In this document: positions 49,353 to 57,472 of the stretch, piece by piece | Layout of the letters: every line of letters begins with the position of its first letter | Numbering within the stretch: position 1 is the first letter of the stretch | Assembly: GCA_963699825.1 (NCBI GenBank) | Contig: CAVOVI010000013.1 | Location: 1 to 64,000 of the forward strand | From: SPDF01 sp963699825 | GTDB taxonomy: Bacteria > Gemmatimonadota > Gemmatimonadetes > Gemmatimonadales > GWC2-71-9 | Reading direction: 5' to 3' | DNA length: 64,000 bases | Made by a program: the position numbers and the translations under genes | Notes under the pieces: generated by a model | Database searches by the model: none | Told to the model about the DNA's origin: nothing | The model's input: the letters and a program-made list of their open reading frames with translations, nothing else

Positions 49353-49633
49353 AAATGTTGATGCTGACGTATGGCGGTGCCGATCCGGGCCGCGTGACCG
49401 CGCTGCTCGAGGCGGCGGGTGTGCAAGGACATACCTGCTTCGAGGGTGGGACCGGCCACGGGCTCAGCGGGCCGCGCAGCAACACGCGGGCCTGGCCGGG
49501 GACGGTGACGGTCTGCTTCGCGGTGGTGGAAGATGCAGTGGCGGTATCCGCCGGCACCAAGTGCCGTGCGGCGGAGTTTCCCCCGGGAGAGCGGCTGCAT
49601 ATCGCCGTGCTTCCCGTTGATTCATTCTGTTGA
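49349..49633 (+). CDS. PG0541-type transporter-associated small protein
   Basis: 94 aa with a PII-like ferredoxin fold pattern (MKMLMLTYGGADPGRVTALLEAAG, GRVT near the T-loop position, late VEDAVAVSAGTKCRAAEFPPGERLHIAVLPV). Such proteins are encoded directly after RND pumps. The start overlaps the pump stop by ATGA, so it is made in step with the pump and may sense a ligand or bind it. Confidence 0.8.
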   Translation: MKMLMLTYGGADPGRVTALLEAAGVQGHTCFEGGTGHGLSGPRSNTRAWPGTVTVCFAVVEDAVAVSAGTKCRAAEFPPGERLHIAVLPVDSFC

Positions 49634-49648
49634 CATTGGAGACGATTG

Positions 49649-49856
49649 ATGTGCAATGATGCGCTGATCCGGCGGATTGCCGGGCTCTTCGTGCTGGCTT
49701 CGGTGATGCTTGGATACTGGGTGCACCCCGCGTTCTTCGCGTTCACCGCCTTCGTGGGATTCAACCTCTTTCAGTCCAGCCTCACCGGGCTTCTGCCCGC
49801 TGGAGCGGATCCTGGGCAGGATTGGCCTCTTCGGGTGTGTGCCGAAACAGGCCTGA
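49649..49856 (+). CDS. DUF2892 (YgaP-like) membrane protein, one frameshift
   Basis: About 68 aa: MCNDALIRRIAGLFVLASVM, a second helix AFFAFTAFVGFNLFQSSLTG, then, after one extra base near 49793, CPLERILGRIGLFGCVP, the standard end of DUF2892 with its CP motif. It is a frequent companion of rhodanese and persulfide genes. GGAG precedes the start by seven bases. Confidence 0.8.
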
Positions 49857-49859
49857 CGT

Positions 49860-50189
49860 CTACTTGCGGCGGCGGAGGAGCTTCTTCTTGCGATTGAGCT
49901 CCTCCTCCAGCCCGCCACAGACCAGCTCGCACATCGTGAACACCTGCGGGTCGGTGATCCGGTACCAGCTGGTGGTTCCTTCCTTCCGGCGGTCCACGTA
50001 GCCCTGCTGCAGCAGTACCTGCAGGTGCTTCGAGACGTTGGCCTGGCCGCCACCGGTCCGCTCGGCCAGTTCTCCCACCGAGCACTCCCCCCCGCGCAGC
50101 GCCTGCAGCAGCCGGAGCCGCATTGGCTCCCCGAGGGCCTTGAACCGCTCGGCGATGGCCGAGGCGTTGGAGTCGCTGAGTTCCGCCAT
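49860..50189 (-). CDS. ArsR-family repressor (BigR/SqrR-like)
   Basis: 109-aa winged helix (LGEPMRLRLLQALRGGECSVGELAERTGGGQANVSKHLQVL). Cysteines are C36, C87 and C91. In BigR/SqrR two cysteines form a tetrasulfide with persulfides; C36 plus one of C87/C91 could do this, by analogy. The adjacent DUF2892, TauE and MBL-rhodanese genes match the bigR operon set. It likely represses the divergent genes at 50282 onward, and perhaps the efflux operon. Confidence 0.88.
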   Translation of the reverse strand: MAELSDSNASAIAERFKALGEPMRLRLLQALRGGECSVGELAERTGGGQANVSKHLQVLLQQGYVDRRKEGTTSWYRITDPQVFTMCELVCGGLEEELNRKKKLLRRRK

Positions 50190-50281
50190 GGATCCCTCCT
50201 GGATAATCGCTACACAACTAACTGGTAATATAAGAATATTCCACCTATCCCGCCATCCCGCGTTCCTGATAGATTTGCCCC

Positions 50282-51031
50282 ATGCCCCTCCTCGGCCTGT
50301 CCCTCGCCCTCATCATCGGCATCTCCCTCGGGCTGCTCGGCGGCGGCGGCTCGGTGCTTACCGTTCCGATCTTTCACTACATCCTCGGGTATGGCGTGAA
50401 GTCGTCCATCGCGATGAGCCTGGCCGTGGTCGGCGTCACCAGCGGCGCCGGCGCGCTCGGCCGGCTGCAGGCCGGGGAACTCAACGGGCGCGCCGTGCTC
50501 ACCTTCGCGCCGGTCGCCATGCTGGGCACCTTTCTCGGCGCGCGGCTCGCCCTCCTCGTCCCCTCCATTGCCCAACTGGTCCTTTTCGCCGTGACGATGC
50601 TGGTGGCCGCCTTCTTCATGTGGCGGGGACGGCCCTCCGATGCCGCCGCGCCCGCCCGCCCGCACATCCTGCTGGTCGCATTGATCGGCGGTGCCGTGGG
50701 GATCCTGACCGGGCTGGTCGGGGTGGGTGGTGGTTTCCTCATCGTGCCGGCACTCGTGCTCCTCCTCGGGGTGCCGGTCAAGGAGGCCGTCGGCACCTCG
50801 CTCGGTGTCATCGCGCTGAACTCGGCATCGGGGTTTGCGGGGTACTGGGGGAAGGTGGAGATTGACATGGGTATCGTGGCGGCCTTCACGGCGCTCGCCA
50901 TCGTCGGCGTCTTCATCGGCACCCGGCTCGGCCGGCAGGTGAGCCCCGGCAATCTCCGCAGGGGATTTGCGGTCTTGCTGGTCGTCGTCGGCTCCGCCAT
51001 TCTCCTCACGAGCCTGCTCGGGCAGGCCTGA
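50282..51031 (+). CDS. TauE/SafE-family sulfite exporter-like permease
   Basis: 249 aa, about eight membrane segments, with the two TauE repeats (LGLLGGGGSVLTVPIFHYILGYGVKSSIAMSL and GILTGLVGVGGGFLIVPALVLLLGVPVKEAVGTSL). It is a probable exporter of sulfite or thiosulfate made by the enzyme encoded next. It follows the ArsR-like repressor divergently. Confidence 0.92.
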   Translation: MPLLGLSLALIIGISLGLLGGGGSVLTVPIFHYILGYGVKSSIAMSLAVVGVTSGAGALGRLQAGELNGRAVLTFAPVAMLGTFLGARLALLVPSIAQLVLFAVTMLVAAFFMWRGRPSDAAAPARPHILLVALIGGAVGILTGLVGVGGGFLIVPALVLLLGVPVKEAVGTSLGVIALNSASGFAGYWGKVEIDMGIVAAFTALAIVGVFIGTRLGRQVSPGNLRRGFAVLLVVVGSAILLTSLLGQA

Positions 51032-51052
51032 CCCTCTCTTGGAACCCTGACC

Positions 51053-52477
51053 ATGTTCTTCCAGCGCTTCTACGACGACACCCTCGCCCAGACCAGCTAC
51101 CTGATCGGTTGCGCCGCGACCGGCGAGGCGATGGTGATCGATCCGAACCGGGACGTCGCGCAGTACGTGCGCGCCGCCGAGGATGAGGGACTCCGGATCA
51201 CCCACGCGACGGAGACGCACATCCACGCCGACTTCCTCTCCGGCACCCGCGAACTGTCGCACGTCACCGGAGCGGTGATGTACCTCTCCGACGAGGGCGG
51301 GCCCGGCTGGCAGTACGCCTTCGCAGAGCAGGGCGGGGCAGTGCTGCTCCACGATCAGGACCACTTCATGGTCGGCAACATCCGCTTTGATGTCCTCCAT
51401 ACGCCGGGGCACACCCCCGAACACCTCTCGTTCGTGGTGACGGACACCGCAGGCGCCACTGGCCCGATGGGCATCGTCACCGGCGATTTTGTATTTGTCG
51501 GCGACGTCGGCCGACCCGACCTGCTCGAGAAGGCGGCGAAGGTGGCGGGCTCCGCGGACGGCGCTGCCCGGGCACTGTGGAAGAGCCTGGCCAAGTTCCG
51601 GAGCCTGCCCGACCATTTGCAGGTCTGGCCCGGTCACGGCGCCGGCTCCGCGTGCGGCAAGGGGATGAGTGCGGTGCCGCAGAGCACCGTCGGGTACGAG
51701 AAGCTTTTCAACTGGGCCTTCGGCGCCGCGACCGAAGAGGAGTTCGTGGCCCAGGTGCTCGCCGGCCAGCCCGAACCGCCCAAGTACTTCGCCGAGATGA
51801 AGCGGCTCAACCGCGACGGCCCGCCGATCCTCGGTGGACTGCGCCAGCCGCCGCGAGTCGATGGGGCTCGCCTCCCTGAACTGCTCGCCGCCGGCGCCAC
51901 CGTCGTGGACGCCCGTCCCAGCGAGGCGTTCATTGCACGCCACATTCCCGGCACCATCCACATCCCCCTCGACCGCTCGTTCACGACCTGGGCGGGATGG
52001 CTTCTTTCGTACGAGGAGCCGTTCTACCTGTTGGTGAGTGGCGATTCCCCCGATCGGCTCCACGAGGCGTTGCGCGACCTGGCGATGATTGGTCTCGACG
52101 GGGCAGCGGGGTGGTTCGGCTCGGATGCGATCGCGGCGTGGGGCAAGGATGGCCGGGCGTACAACCATACGCCGCTCATCACTCCGGAGGAGCTCGCGCA
52201 CCGGCGGGAGAAGAACGGTGTGGCGGTGCTCGACGTGCGCGGTCAGGCAGAGTGGGAGGCGGGCCGCCTTGCGGACGCGGGCCATATTCCACTCGGCTAC
52301 CTCCTCGACCGGATCGAGGAAGTGCCGACGGGCAGGCCGCTGGTCCTGCAGTGCGCCAGCGGCGCGCGGTCCCTCGTCGCGACCAGCCTCCTCGAATCCC
52401 GCGGCATCACCGACGTCATCAACCTCACCGGCGGCATCAACGCCTGGGAAAAGGCGGGGCTGCCGGTCGAGCGGTAG
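51053..52477 (+). CDS. MBL-fold persulfide dioxygenase/rhodanese fusion
   Basis: 474 aa. Metallo-beta-lactamase domain (~1-240) with H56, H58 and D60 in ETHIHADFLSG and HTPGHTPEHLSF; then two rhodanese-like domains, the first (about 265-360) without a cysteine, the second with C434 in LQCASGARS. This is the CstB/Blh-type arrangement that oxidises glutathione- or CoA-persulfide to sulfite and transfers sulfane sulfur. Together with TauE it converts sulfide-derived persulfides to exported sulfur oxyanions. Confidence 0.9.
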   Translation: MFFQRFYDDTLAQTSYLIGCAATGEAMVIDPNRDVAQYVRAAEDEGLRITHATETHIHADFLSGTRELSHVTGAVMYLSDEGGPGWQYAFAEQGGAVLLHDQDHFMVGNIRFDVLHTPGHTPEHLSFVVTDTAGATGPMGIVTGDFVFVGDVGRPDLLEKAAKVAGSADGAARALWKSLAKFRSLPDHLQVWPGHGAGSACGKGMSAVPQSTVGYEKLFNWAFGAATEEEFVAQVLAGQPEPPKYFAEMKRLNRDGPPILGGLRQPPRVDGARLPELLAAGATVVDARPSEAFIARHIPGTIHIPLDRSFTTWAGWLLSYEEPFYLLVSGDSPDRLHEALRDLAMIGLDGAAGWFGSDAIAAWGKDGRAYNHTPLITPEELAHRREKNGVAVLDVRGQAEWEAGRLADAGHIPLGYLLDRIEEVPTGRPLVLQCASGARSLVATSLLESRGITDVINLTGGINAWEKAGLPVER

Positions 52478-52487
52478 GTGGATTTCC

Positions 52488-52516
52488 GTCACCCCGGCGA
52501 ACGCCGGGGTCCAGTC
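52488..52516. repeat. Dispersed repeat, family B
   Basis: GTCACCCCGGCGAACGCCGG followed by GGTCCAG, a hairpin just after the MBL-rhodanese stop; may serve as a terminator. Confidence 0.8.
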
Positions 52517-52568
52517 TTAGCTTCCGCGCCTCCCTGGTTCCCTGCCTCCCTGCCCCGCCTCGTCGGCG

Positions 52569-54388
52569 CTAGCCGACGACATACGCTTCCATCGCAAAGT
52601 ATTCCGCCAGGCCGAGTCGATTCAGCATCGCCGCCGTTTCCTTGTTCCGCGCCTCGACCCGCTGCCAGAACTCACGGTCGTCGTGCGCGCCGGGGAAGGG
52701 TGCCGAGTCTTTCTGACTCTGGTGCTTGAAGATCGCCTGGATCTTGAGCCGCAGCTCTTCCTGGCTCATCGGCACCAGCCAGGTCGCCTCGGTCACCGGC
52801 CACTCCTGCCACGCCCCCCGATACAGCCAGACCTCCGGCCGCGCGCCGGAAAGCCGCGCGAGCGCCGCGTCGATCGCTTCCTTGCACATTCGGTGGGTGC
52901 CGTGCGGGTCGCTCAGGTCGCCGGCCACGAACACCAGATTCGGGCTGCATCTCATCGAGCAGTGCTCGCACGATCCGCACATCCGCCTCGCCGATCGGGT
53001 CCTTCCGCACCTTGCCCGTCTGGTAGAACGGCAGGTTGAGGAAGCGGGCGTTCGCGTGCGCCGAGGCCGATCGTCTCGAGCGCGCTCACCGCCTCGCCCT
53101 CGCGGATGATCCGCTTCACCACCTGGATCGACTCGCTGTCCACGGTGCCGGGCTGCTTGGTGGCGAGGAACTCCCGGACCTGCCTGGTGAAGGCGGGCAC
53201 GTCCTCCTGGCCCACGCCGCGCTCCCGTGCCAGCCGCTCCAGGAAGTCCACGTAGCGCCGGACGTCGTGATCGAAGACGGCGATGTTGCCGCTCGTCATG
53301 TAAGCCACGGTGATCTCGTTCCCGTTCTGCGCCAGCTTGTGCAGGATCCCGCCCATCGAGATGACGTCATCGTCGGGATGTGGGGAGAAGCACGAGGACG
53401 CGCTGGCCCTCGGGCAGCTTCGAACGGCCCCGGATCTTGGCGCCGAGGGCGTTGAACACCAGGCCGTTCACCGCGCCGGGGGAACCGTGCCGGGCCACCA
53501 GCGACGACAGCTTGTGCTCGGCGTAGTCGCCCTGCGTCGAGCTTGAGGATCGCCTTGCCGGTGCGGAGCGAGAGCCAGGTCACGGCGCGGACCGCCAGCG
53601 CCGGCGTCCACTCCACCTCGTCGACCAGCCAGGGCGTGGCGATGCGCGTCAGGTCGGCGGCCGCGGCGGTGTCGAGGTAGAACGTCGTGTTGGGATGGCG
53701 CTGGAGGAACGTCGCGGCCACCTCGCAGGTCGACCGCGCCCTCCACCGCCCGCCGCACAATGGCCGACTTGTGCTCGCCGGTGGCGAGGATGCGCCACTT
53801 CGCGGGCTTCGAGGATCGTCGCGATCCCCATGGTGATGGCTTCGCGCGGCACGTGCTCCTCGCCGAAGAAGTCCGCGGCGGCGTCGCGGCGGGTGATCAC
53901 GTCGAGCTGCACCAGGCGGGTGCGGCTCGTCGCATGCCGGAGCCCGGCTCGTTGAAGCCGATGTGGCCGGTCTTCGCCGATGCCCAGGAGCTGGAAGTCG
54001 ATGCCGCCAGCGGCCGCGATGGCGGCCTCGTAACGCCCGCACATGCTCGCGGACGGACTTGCGCGGCAGCGCGCCGTCGGGGATGTGACGTGTCGGCCGG
54101 ATCGATGTCGATGTGGTCGAAGAGGTTCTCCTGCATGAAGCGCCGGTAGGAGTGGATGCTCTCCGGCGCCATCGGCCAGTACTCGTCGAGGTTGAAGGTG
54201 ACGACGCCCCGGAAGCTGAGCCCTTCCTCGCGGTGCATCCGGATCAGCTCGCGGTACACCCCGATCGGCGTGGAGCCGGTGGCCAGGCCGAGCACCGGGC
54301 GGGCGCCGGCGGCGCGCCGCTCATTGATCACGTCGCGGATCCGGGCTGCAATGGTGCGGGCCAGCGCCTCGTGGCTCTCGAGGACCAC
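52569..54388 (-). pseudogene. nagB: NagB-type glucosamine-6-phosphate deaminase/PIG-L deacetylase fusion, many frameshifts
   Basis: Roughly 606 codons. N-terminal NagB domain: VLGLATGSTPIGVYRELI, RGVVTFNLDEYWP, GHIGFNEPGSG, DVITRRDAAADFFGEEHVPREAITMGIATIL. Then a linker (CEVAATFLQRHPNTTFYLDT). The C-terminal PIG-L-like part is MGGILHKLAQNGNEITVAYMTSGN, LVFVAGDLSDPHGTHRMCKEAI, WLYRGAWQEW and a long tail. Frames change about every 100-150 bp (near 54080, 53960, 53790, 53730, 53540, 53390, 53060, 52960). The fusion itself is known in Bacteroidetes-type NagB. The extreme indel density suggests poor sequence here. Confidence 0.7.
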
Positions 54389-54558
54389 GGTGGGGATTCG
54401 CCTTCGAGACGGGCAGATGGGTGGGGCATGCGAGAAATCAATGACGTCCCGGTGCTGACTCTCGCTTCAGCTTCGGATCGACGGGGCCGAGTGCGCCGCC
54501 CGACTACCGCCTGACAGGATACCACGACTCGATCGGCGCACCTCCGAGGGAGGGCCCG

Positions 54559-54977
54559 ATGTCGTTCCGACGCGTCCGTATCCGCTCTGCTCCTGATCGC
54601 CTACCTCCCGGCCTGCACCAGCTTCCAGTCCACCAGCCAGCCGCTGACGGAATTGACCGCCCCGCCGAAGCCGGTGGACACGGTTCGTGTCACCACGACC
54701 GACGGCACATCAGATCGAGGTCGACGCCCCGCGGGTGGTCAATGACACCCTGTTCGGATCGGCCTGGACGGCGGGGTCCGGCGGAAAGCAGACCGCGCAG
54801 GCCGTGGCCCTGCCGCTGGTGGATATCCGGACCGTGGAGGTCAAGAAGTCTGACGGCACGACGACCCTTCTTGTGATCGTCGGGATCGTCGCTGTGGTTG
54901 TCTTGCTCGGGGTGGCCGCGAAGGACGCGGTGCCAGAGCCCTTCAACCCACTCCCTCCGCTTGATTCGAGGCGATGA
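54559..54977 (+). CDS. Lipoprotein-like protein, two frameshifts
   Basis: MSFRRVRI, then in another frame LLLIAYLPACTSFQSTSQPLTELTAPP (signal and lipobox), and in a third IEVDAPRVVNDTLFGSAW, GKQTAQAVALPLVDIRTVEVKKSDGT, followed by a membrane helix (TLLVIVGIVAVVVLLGV). It is a paralogue of the gene at 55040, which is intact. Unknown function. Confidence 0.6.
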
Positions 54978-55039
54978 GGACCATGCACGCTTAGCCCAGG
55001 ATTCGAATGCTGGTCGAACTCGCGTACCAGGAGGACGCC

Positions 55040-55423
55040 ATGCCAATTCGAAGGCTCGTCTCCGCTGTTCTGCTGATGGCCTACCTGCCGGCCTGCACCA
55101 GCTTCCAGGCCACCACGCAGCCGTTGTCCGAGTTGACGGCCCCGCCCAGGACGGTGAAGAGGGCCCGCATCACCACCACGAGCGGCGCCCGCATCGAACT
55201 GAGCAACCTGCGCGTGGCGAACGACACGCTCTACGGCGAGCCCGAGGTTCAACGCCCGGAGCCGGGGCCAATGGGGATCGCGCTCGCGGACGTCCAGGCG
55301 GTGGAAGTCCGGAAAGCGGACGGAACAAAGACCGCGATCCTGGTCGGCAGTATTGTGGCCGCCACGGTCATCGCGCTCGTCTCGGGTAGCAACGACGATT
55401 GTTTCACTTGGCCCTGCCCGTAA
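55040..55423 (+). CDS. Lipoprotein with C-terminal membrane helix, unknown function
   Basis: 127 aa; AGGAGG before ATG 55040. Signal and lipobox YLPACTSFQ; a small beta domain (RARITTTSGARIELSNLRVANDTLYG, DVQAVEVRKADGTKT); C-terminal helix AILVGSIVAATVIALVSG and a short Cys-containing tail. Tandem copy of the preceding gene. Confidence 0.7.
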   Translation: MPIRRLVSAVLLMAYLPACTSFQATTQPLSELTAPPRTVKRARITTTSGARIELSNLRVANDTLYGEPEVQRPEPGPMGIALADVQAVEVRKADGTKTAILVGSIVAATVIALVSGSNDDCFTWPCP

Positions 55424-55484
55424 ATCGAGCAACCGCATCGTCACCTTGGTTAGATTTCGCCTCCCACCCCCGTCCGGAGGCCCC

Positions 55485-56104
55485 ATGGAGTCCCGCCGCA
55501 TCCAGGCACTCGTTGATGCCGTCTTTGCCATCGCGATGGCGCTGCTGGTGCTGCAGGTGCCTCTTCCCGAACTGCCCGGAGACGCTGTCGGAGGAGGGTG
55601 TCGTTGTCGGCGCTCGTGGCGGTGCTCCCGTCCGTCGGCAGTTTCGCGCTGAGCTTCCTGATCCTCGGCACCCTCTGGATGGGGCATCACACCCAGTTCG
55701 GCTACATCCGGCACGTGGACCGGGCGTTGCTCTGGACCAATCTTCTCTTTCTCCTCTGCATCGCCTTCGTTCCCTTCGCGACCGTCTTCCTCGCCAGGTA
55801 CCCGCTGGTTCCCGTCGCCGTGCTGGTCTATGGCGGGACGTTTCTGCTGAGTGGGATGATTCTCTTCGCGCACTGGAGTCACGCCGTCGGGCATGACTGC
55901 GTCGGGGAGGAAGTGACGCCGGAGGTCGCGGAGGCCGTCCGGGAGCGACTGTCGATGGGCATGGTGGCCGTGCTCGTGGCCACGATCGCCGGTGGCTTTG
56001 TGCCCAAGGTCGGTCTGGTGCTCTTCGCCTGCGTGCCGTTTCTCCATATGCTCCCGGGCCGCATCGACCAGGGCATGATTGAAGAGGCCACTATCGGGGA
56101 ATGA
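55485..56104 (+). CDS. TMEM175/DUF1211-like potassium channel protein, one frameshift
   Basis: About 205 aa. The first helix ESRRIQALVDAVFAIAMALLVLQV corresponds to the R-x-x-x-FSD pore signature of TMEM175, but reads LVD rather than FSD. After one shift near 55590: six helices (SLSALVAVLPSVGSFALSFL, WMGHHTQFGYI, LLWTNLLFLLCIAFVPFATVFLA) with the family's WxxHH. GGAGG before ATG 55485. It is probably a K+-selective or related channel. Confidence 0.75.
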
Positions 56105-56118
56105 GCCTCGGCCGGGAT

Positions 56119-56218
56119 TGTCACTTTGACCGTCGGCATTGACCCCGCTTGTCACGATGACAGGCGGGGCCTTTCGCGTCTGTCAGGATGACAAGCAACG
56201 GCTGGCACGCAGGCTGCA
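56119..56218 (+). promoter_or_regulatory. Candidate sigma54 promoter with three enhancer sites upstream of hsp20
   Basis: CTGGCACG-CAGG-CTGCA (56202-56218) matches the -24/-12 sigma54 pattern except one base of TTGCA. Upstream are three copies of TGTCA-nnn-TGACA: 56119-56131 (last base C), 56150-56162 and 56181-56193, spaced exactly 31 bp, about three helical turns. This is the layout of binding sites for a bacterial enhancer-binding activator. The hsp20 ATG is 75 bp downstream. Confidence 0.65.
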
Positions 56219-56292
56219 TTTCCTGCCTCGGCGACGGATCACCAGCCGTGATCCCGGAGCCAAACCAAATTCAATTCCAGGAGGAGTGCACC

Positions 56293-56724
56293 ATGTTGAC
56301 GTTGACCCGCCGCCCCGCCCGCATGCTGGACGACGCCTTCTTCCGCGCCTGGCCCTTTGGCCAGGAGACCGACGGGACCCTGACCGCCAACTGGGTTCCG
56401 GCAGTCGATGTGTTCGAAGACAAGGACGCCGTGCGCATCGCGGTGGAGGTACCCGGAGTGAATCCGGACGACATCAAGATCTCGCTGGAGCAGAATGTCC
56501 TGACCATCAGCGGGGAGAAGCAGCAGGTCAGTGAAGAAAATACCGAGCGCGTGCACCGCTACGAGCGGGCATACGGCAGCTTCACCCGCAGCTTCACCCT
56601 GCCGTCCTCGGTCGACGTGGATCGGATCGAAGCCCACACCGACAATGGGGTACTGTCGATCATGATCCCCAAGGCGGAGAAGGCCAAGCCGCGGCAGATC
56701 CAGGTGAAGGCCGCGAACAAGTAA
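56293..56724 (+). CDS. Hsp20/alpha-crystallin small heat shock protein
   Basis: 143 aa holdase chaperone. The alpha-crystallin domain spans ~35-135 (WVPAVDVFEDKDAVRIAVEVPGVNPDDIKISLEQNVLTISGEKQ, GSFTRSFTLPSSVDVDRIEAHTDNGVLSIMIPKAEKAKPRQI), with a short C-terminal I-x-V-like end (IQVKAA). It has strong AGGAGG before ATG 56293. The promoter region looks sigma54-dependent. Confidence 0.94.
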   Translation: MLTLTRRPARMLDDAFFRAWPFGQETDGTLTANWVPAVDVFEDKDAVRIAVEVPGVNPDDIKISLEQNVLTISGEKQQVSEENTERVHRYERAYGSFTRSFTLPSSVDVDRIEAHTDNGVLSIMIPKAEKAKPRQIQVKAANK

Positions 56725-56737
56725 GCGACCCATCCCA

Positions 56738-56780
56738 ACACGACGCCCCTCCCTGGCTATCCCGGGGAGGGGCGTCGTGT
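56738..56780. terminator. Bidirectional terminator between hsp20 and the response regulator
   Basis: 16-bp perfect stem (ACACGACGCCCCTCCC / GGGAGGGGCGTCGTGT) with an 11-base loop, between convergent genes. Confidence 0.85.
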
Positions 56781-56800
56781 ATTGAGGCGAGGGCTTCCGC

Positions 56801-57472
56801 TCAGGTGTCGCCGACGTCCAGCCCCGTCTCCAGCGCGAAGCGGGTCAGCCCGGCCACCGTGCGGATCCGCAGTTTCCGCATCAGGCTCTCCCGGTGCGTC
56901 TCCACTGTCCGGTGACTGATGCCGAACCGTGCGGCGATCTCCTTGTTGGTCTCACCCCGCACGATTCCGAGCAGCACATCCCGTTCACGACCGGTGAGCG
57001 CATCCAGGGCCTGCCCGCGCTGCGCCTCCTCGAGTTCACCCCGCACCGCCGTCGTGAGCATCGCCGCAATCTTCTGGCTGTAATAGGACTCCCCGGCGTG
57101 TACCGCGGAGACGGCCGCCCGAAGCTCGGTGGCCGCGAGATCCTTCAGCAGGTAGGCGTGGGCGCCCGCGCGCACCGCCTCGAGGACGTACTCCGGATTG
57201 TCGTGCATGCTGAGAATGACGACGCGCACCCCCGGCAGTTCCTCGTGCAGCGCCGCCGCAACCTGCAGTCCCGTCTTGCCCGGCATCGTGATGTCGAGTA
57301 CGGCCACGTCGGGTACCGACTCCCGGGCCATCATCAGCGCCTGATCGCCATCGGGCGCCTCGGCGACCACCTCGAACCCCGGTTCCTGGCGGAAGACGTG
57401 GCGGATTCCTTCCCGGACGATGGCGTGGTCGTCTGCGATCAGGATGCGAATGGGTGTGGCGTCGTCGGTCAT
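56801..57472 (-). CDS. NarL/FixJ-family response regulator
   Basis: 223 aa. Receiver domain with D14/D15 and phosphoacceptor D60 (VPDVAVLDITMPG), and the lysine in LLKD. A LuxR-type helix-turn-helix follows, ~155-215 (LTGRERDVLLGIVRGETNKEIAARFGISHRTVETHR). It overlaps the sensor kinase upstream by ATGA and is its partner. Targets unknown. Confidence 0.95.
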   Translation of the reverse strand: MTDDATPIRILIADDHAIVREGIRHVFRQEPGFEVVAEAPDGDQALMMARESVPDVAVLDITMPGKTGLQVAAALHEELPGVRVVILSMHDNPEYVLEAVRAGAHAYLLKDLAATELRAAVSAVHAGESYYSQKIAAMLTTAVRGELEEAQRGQALDALTGRERDVLLGIVRGETNKEIAARFGISHRTVETHRESLMRKLRIRTVAGLTRFALETGLDVGDT

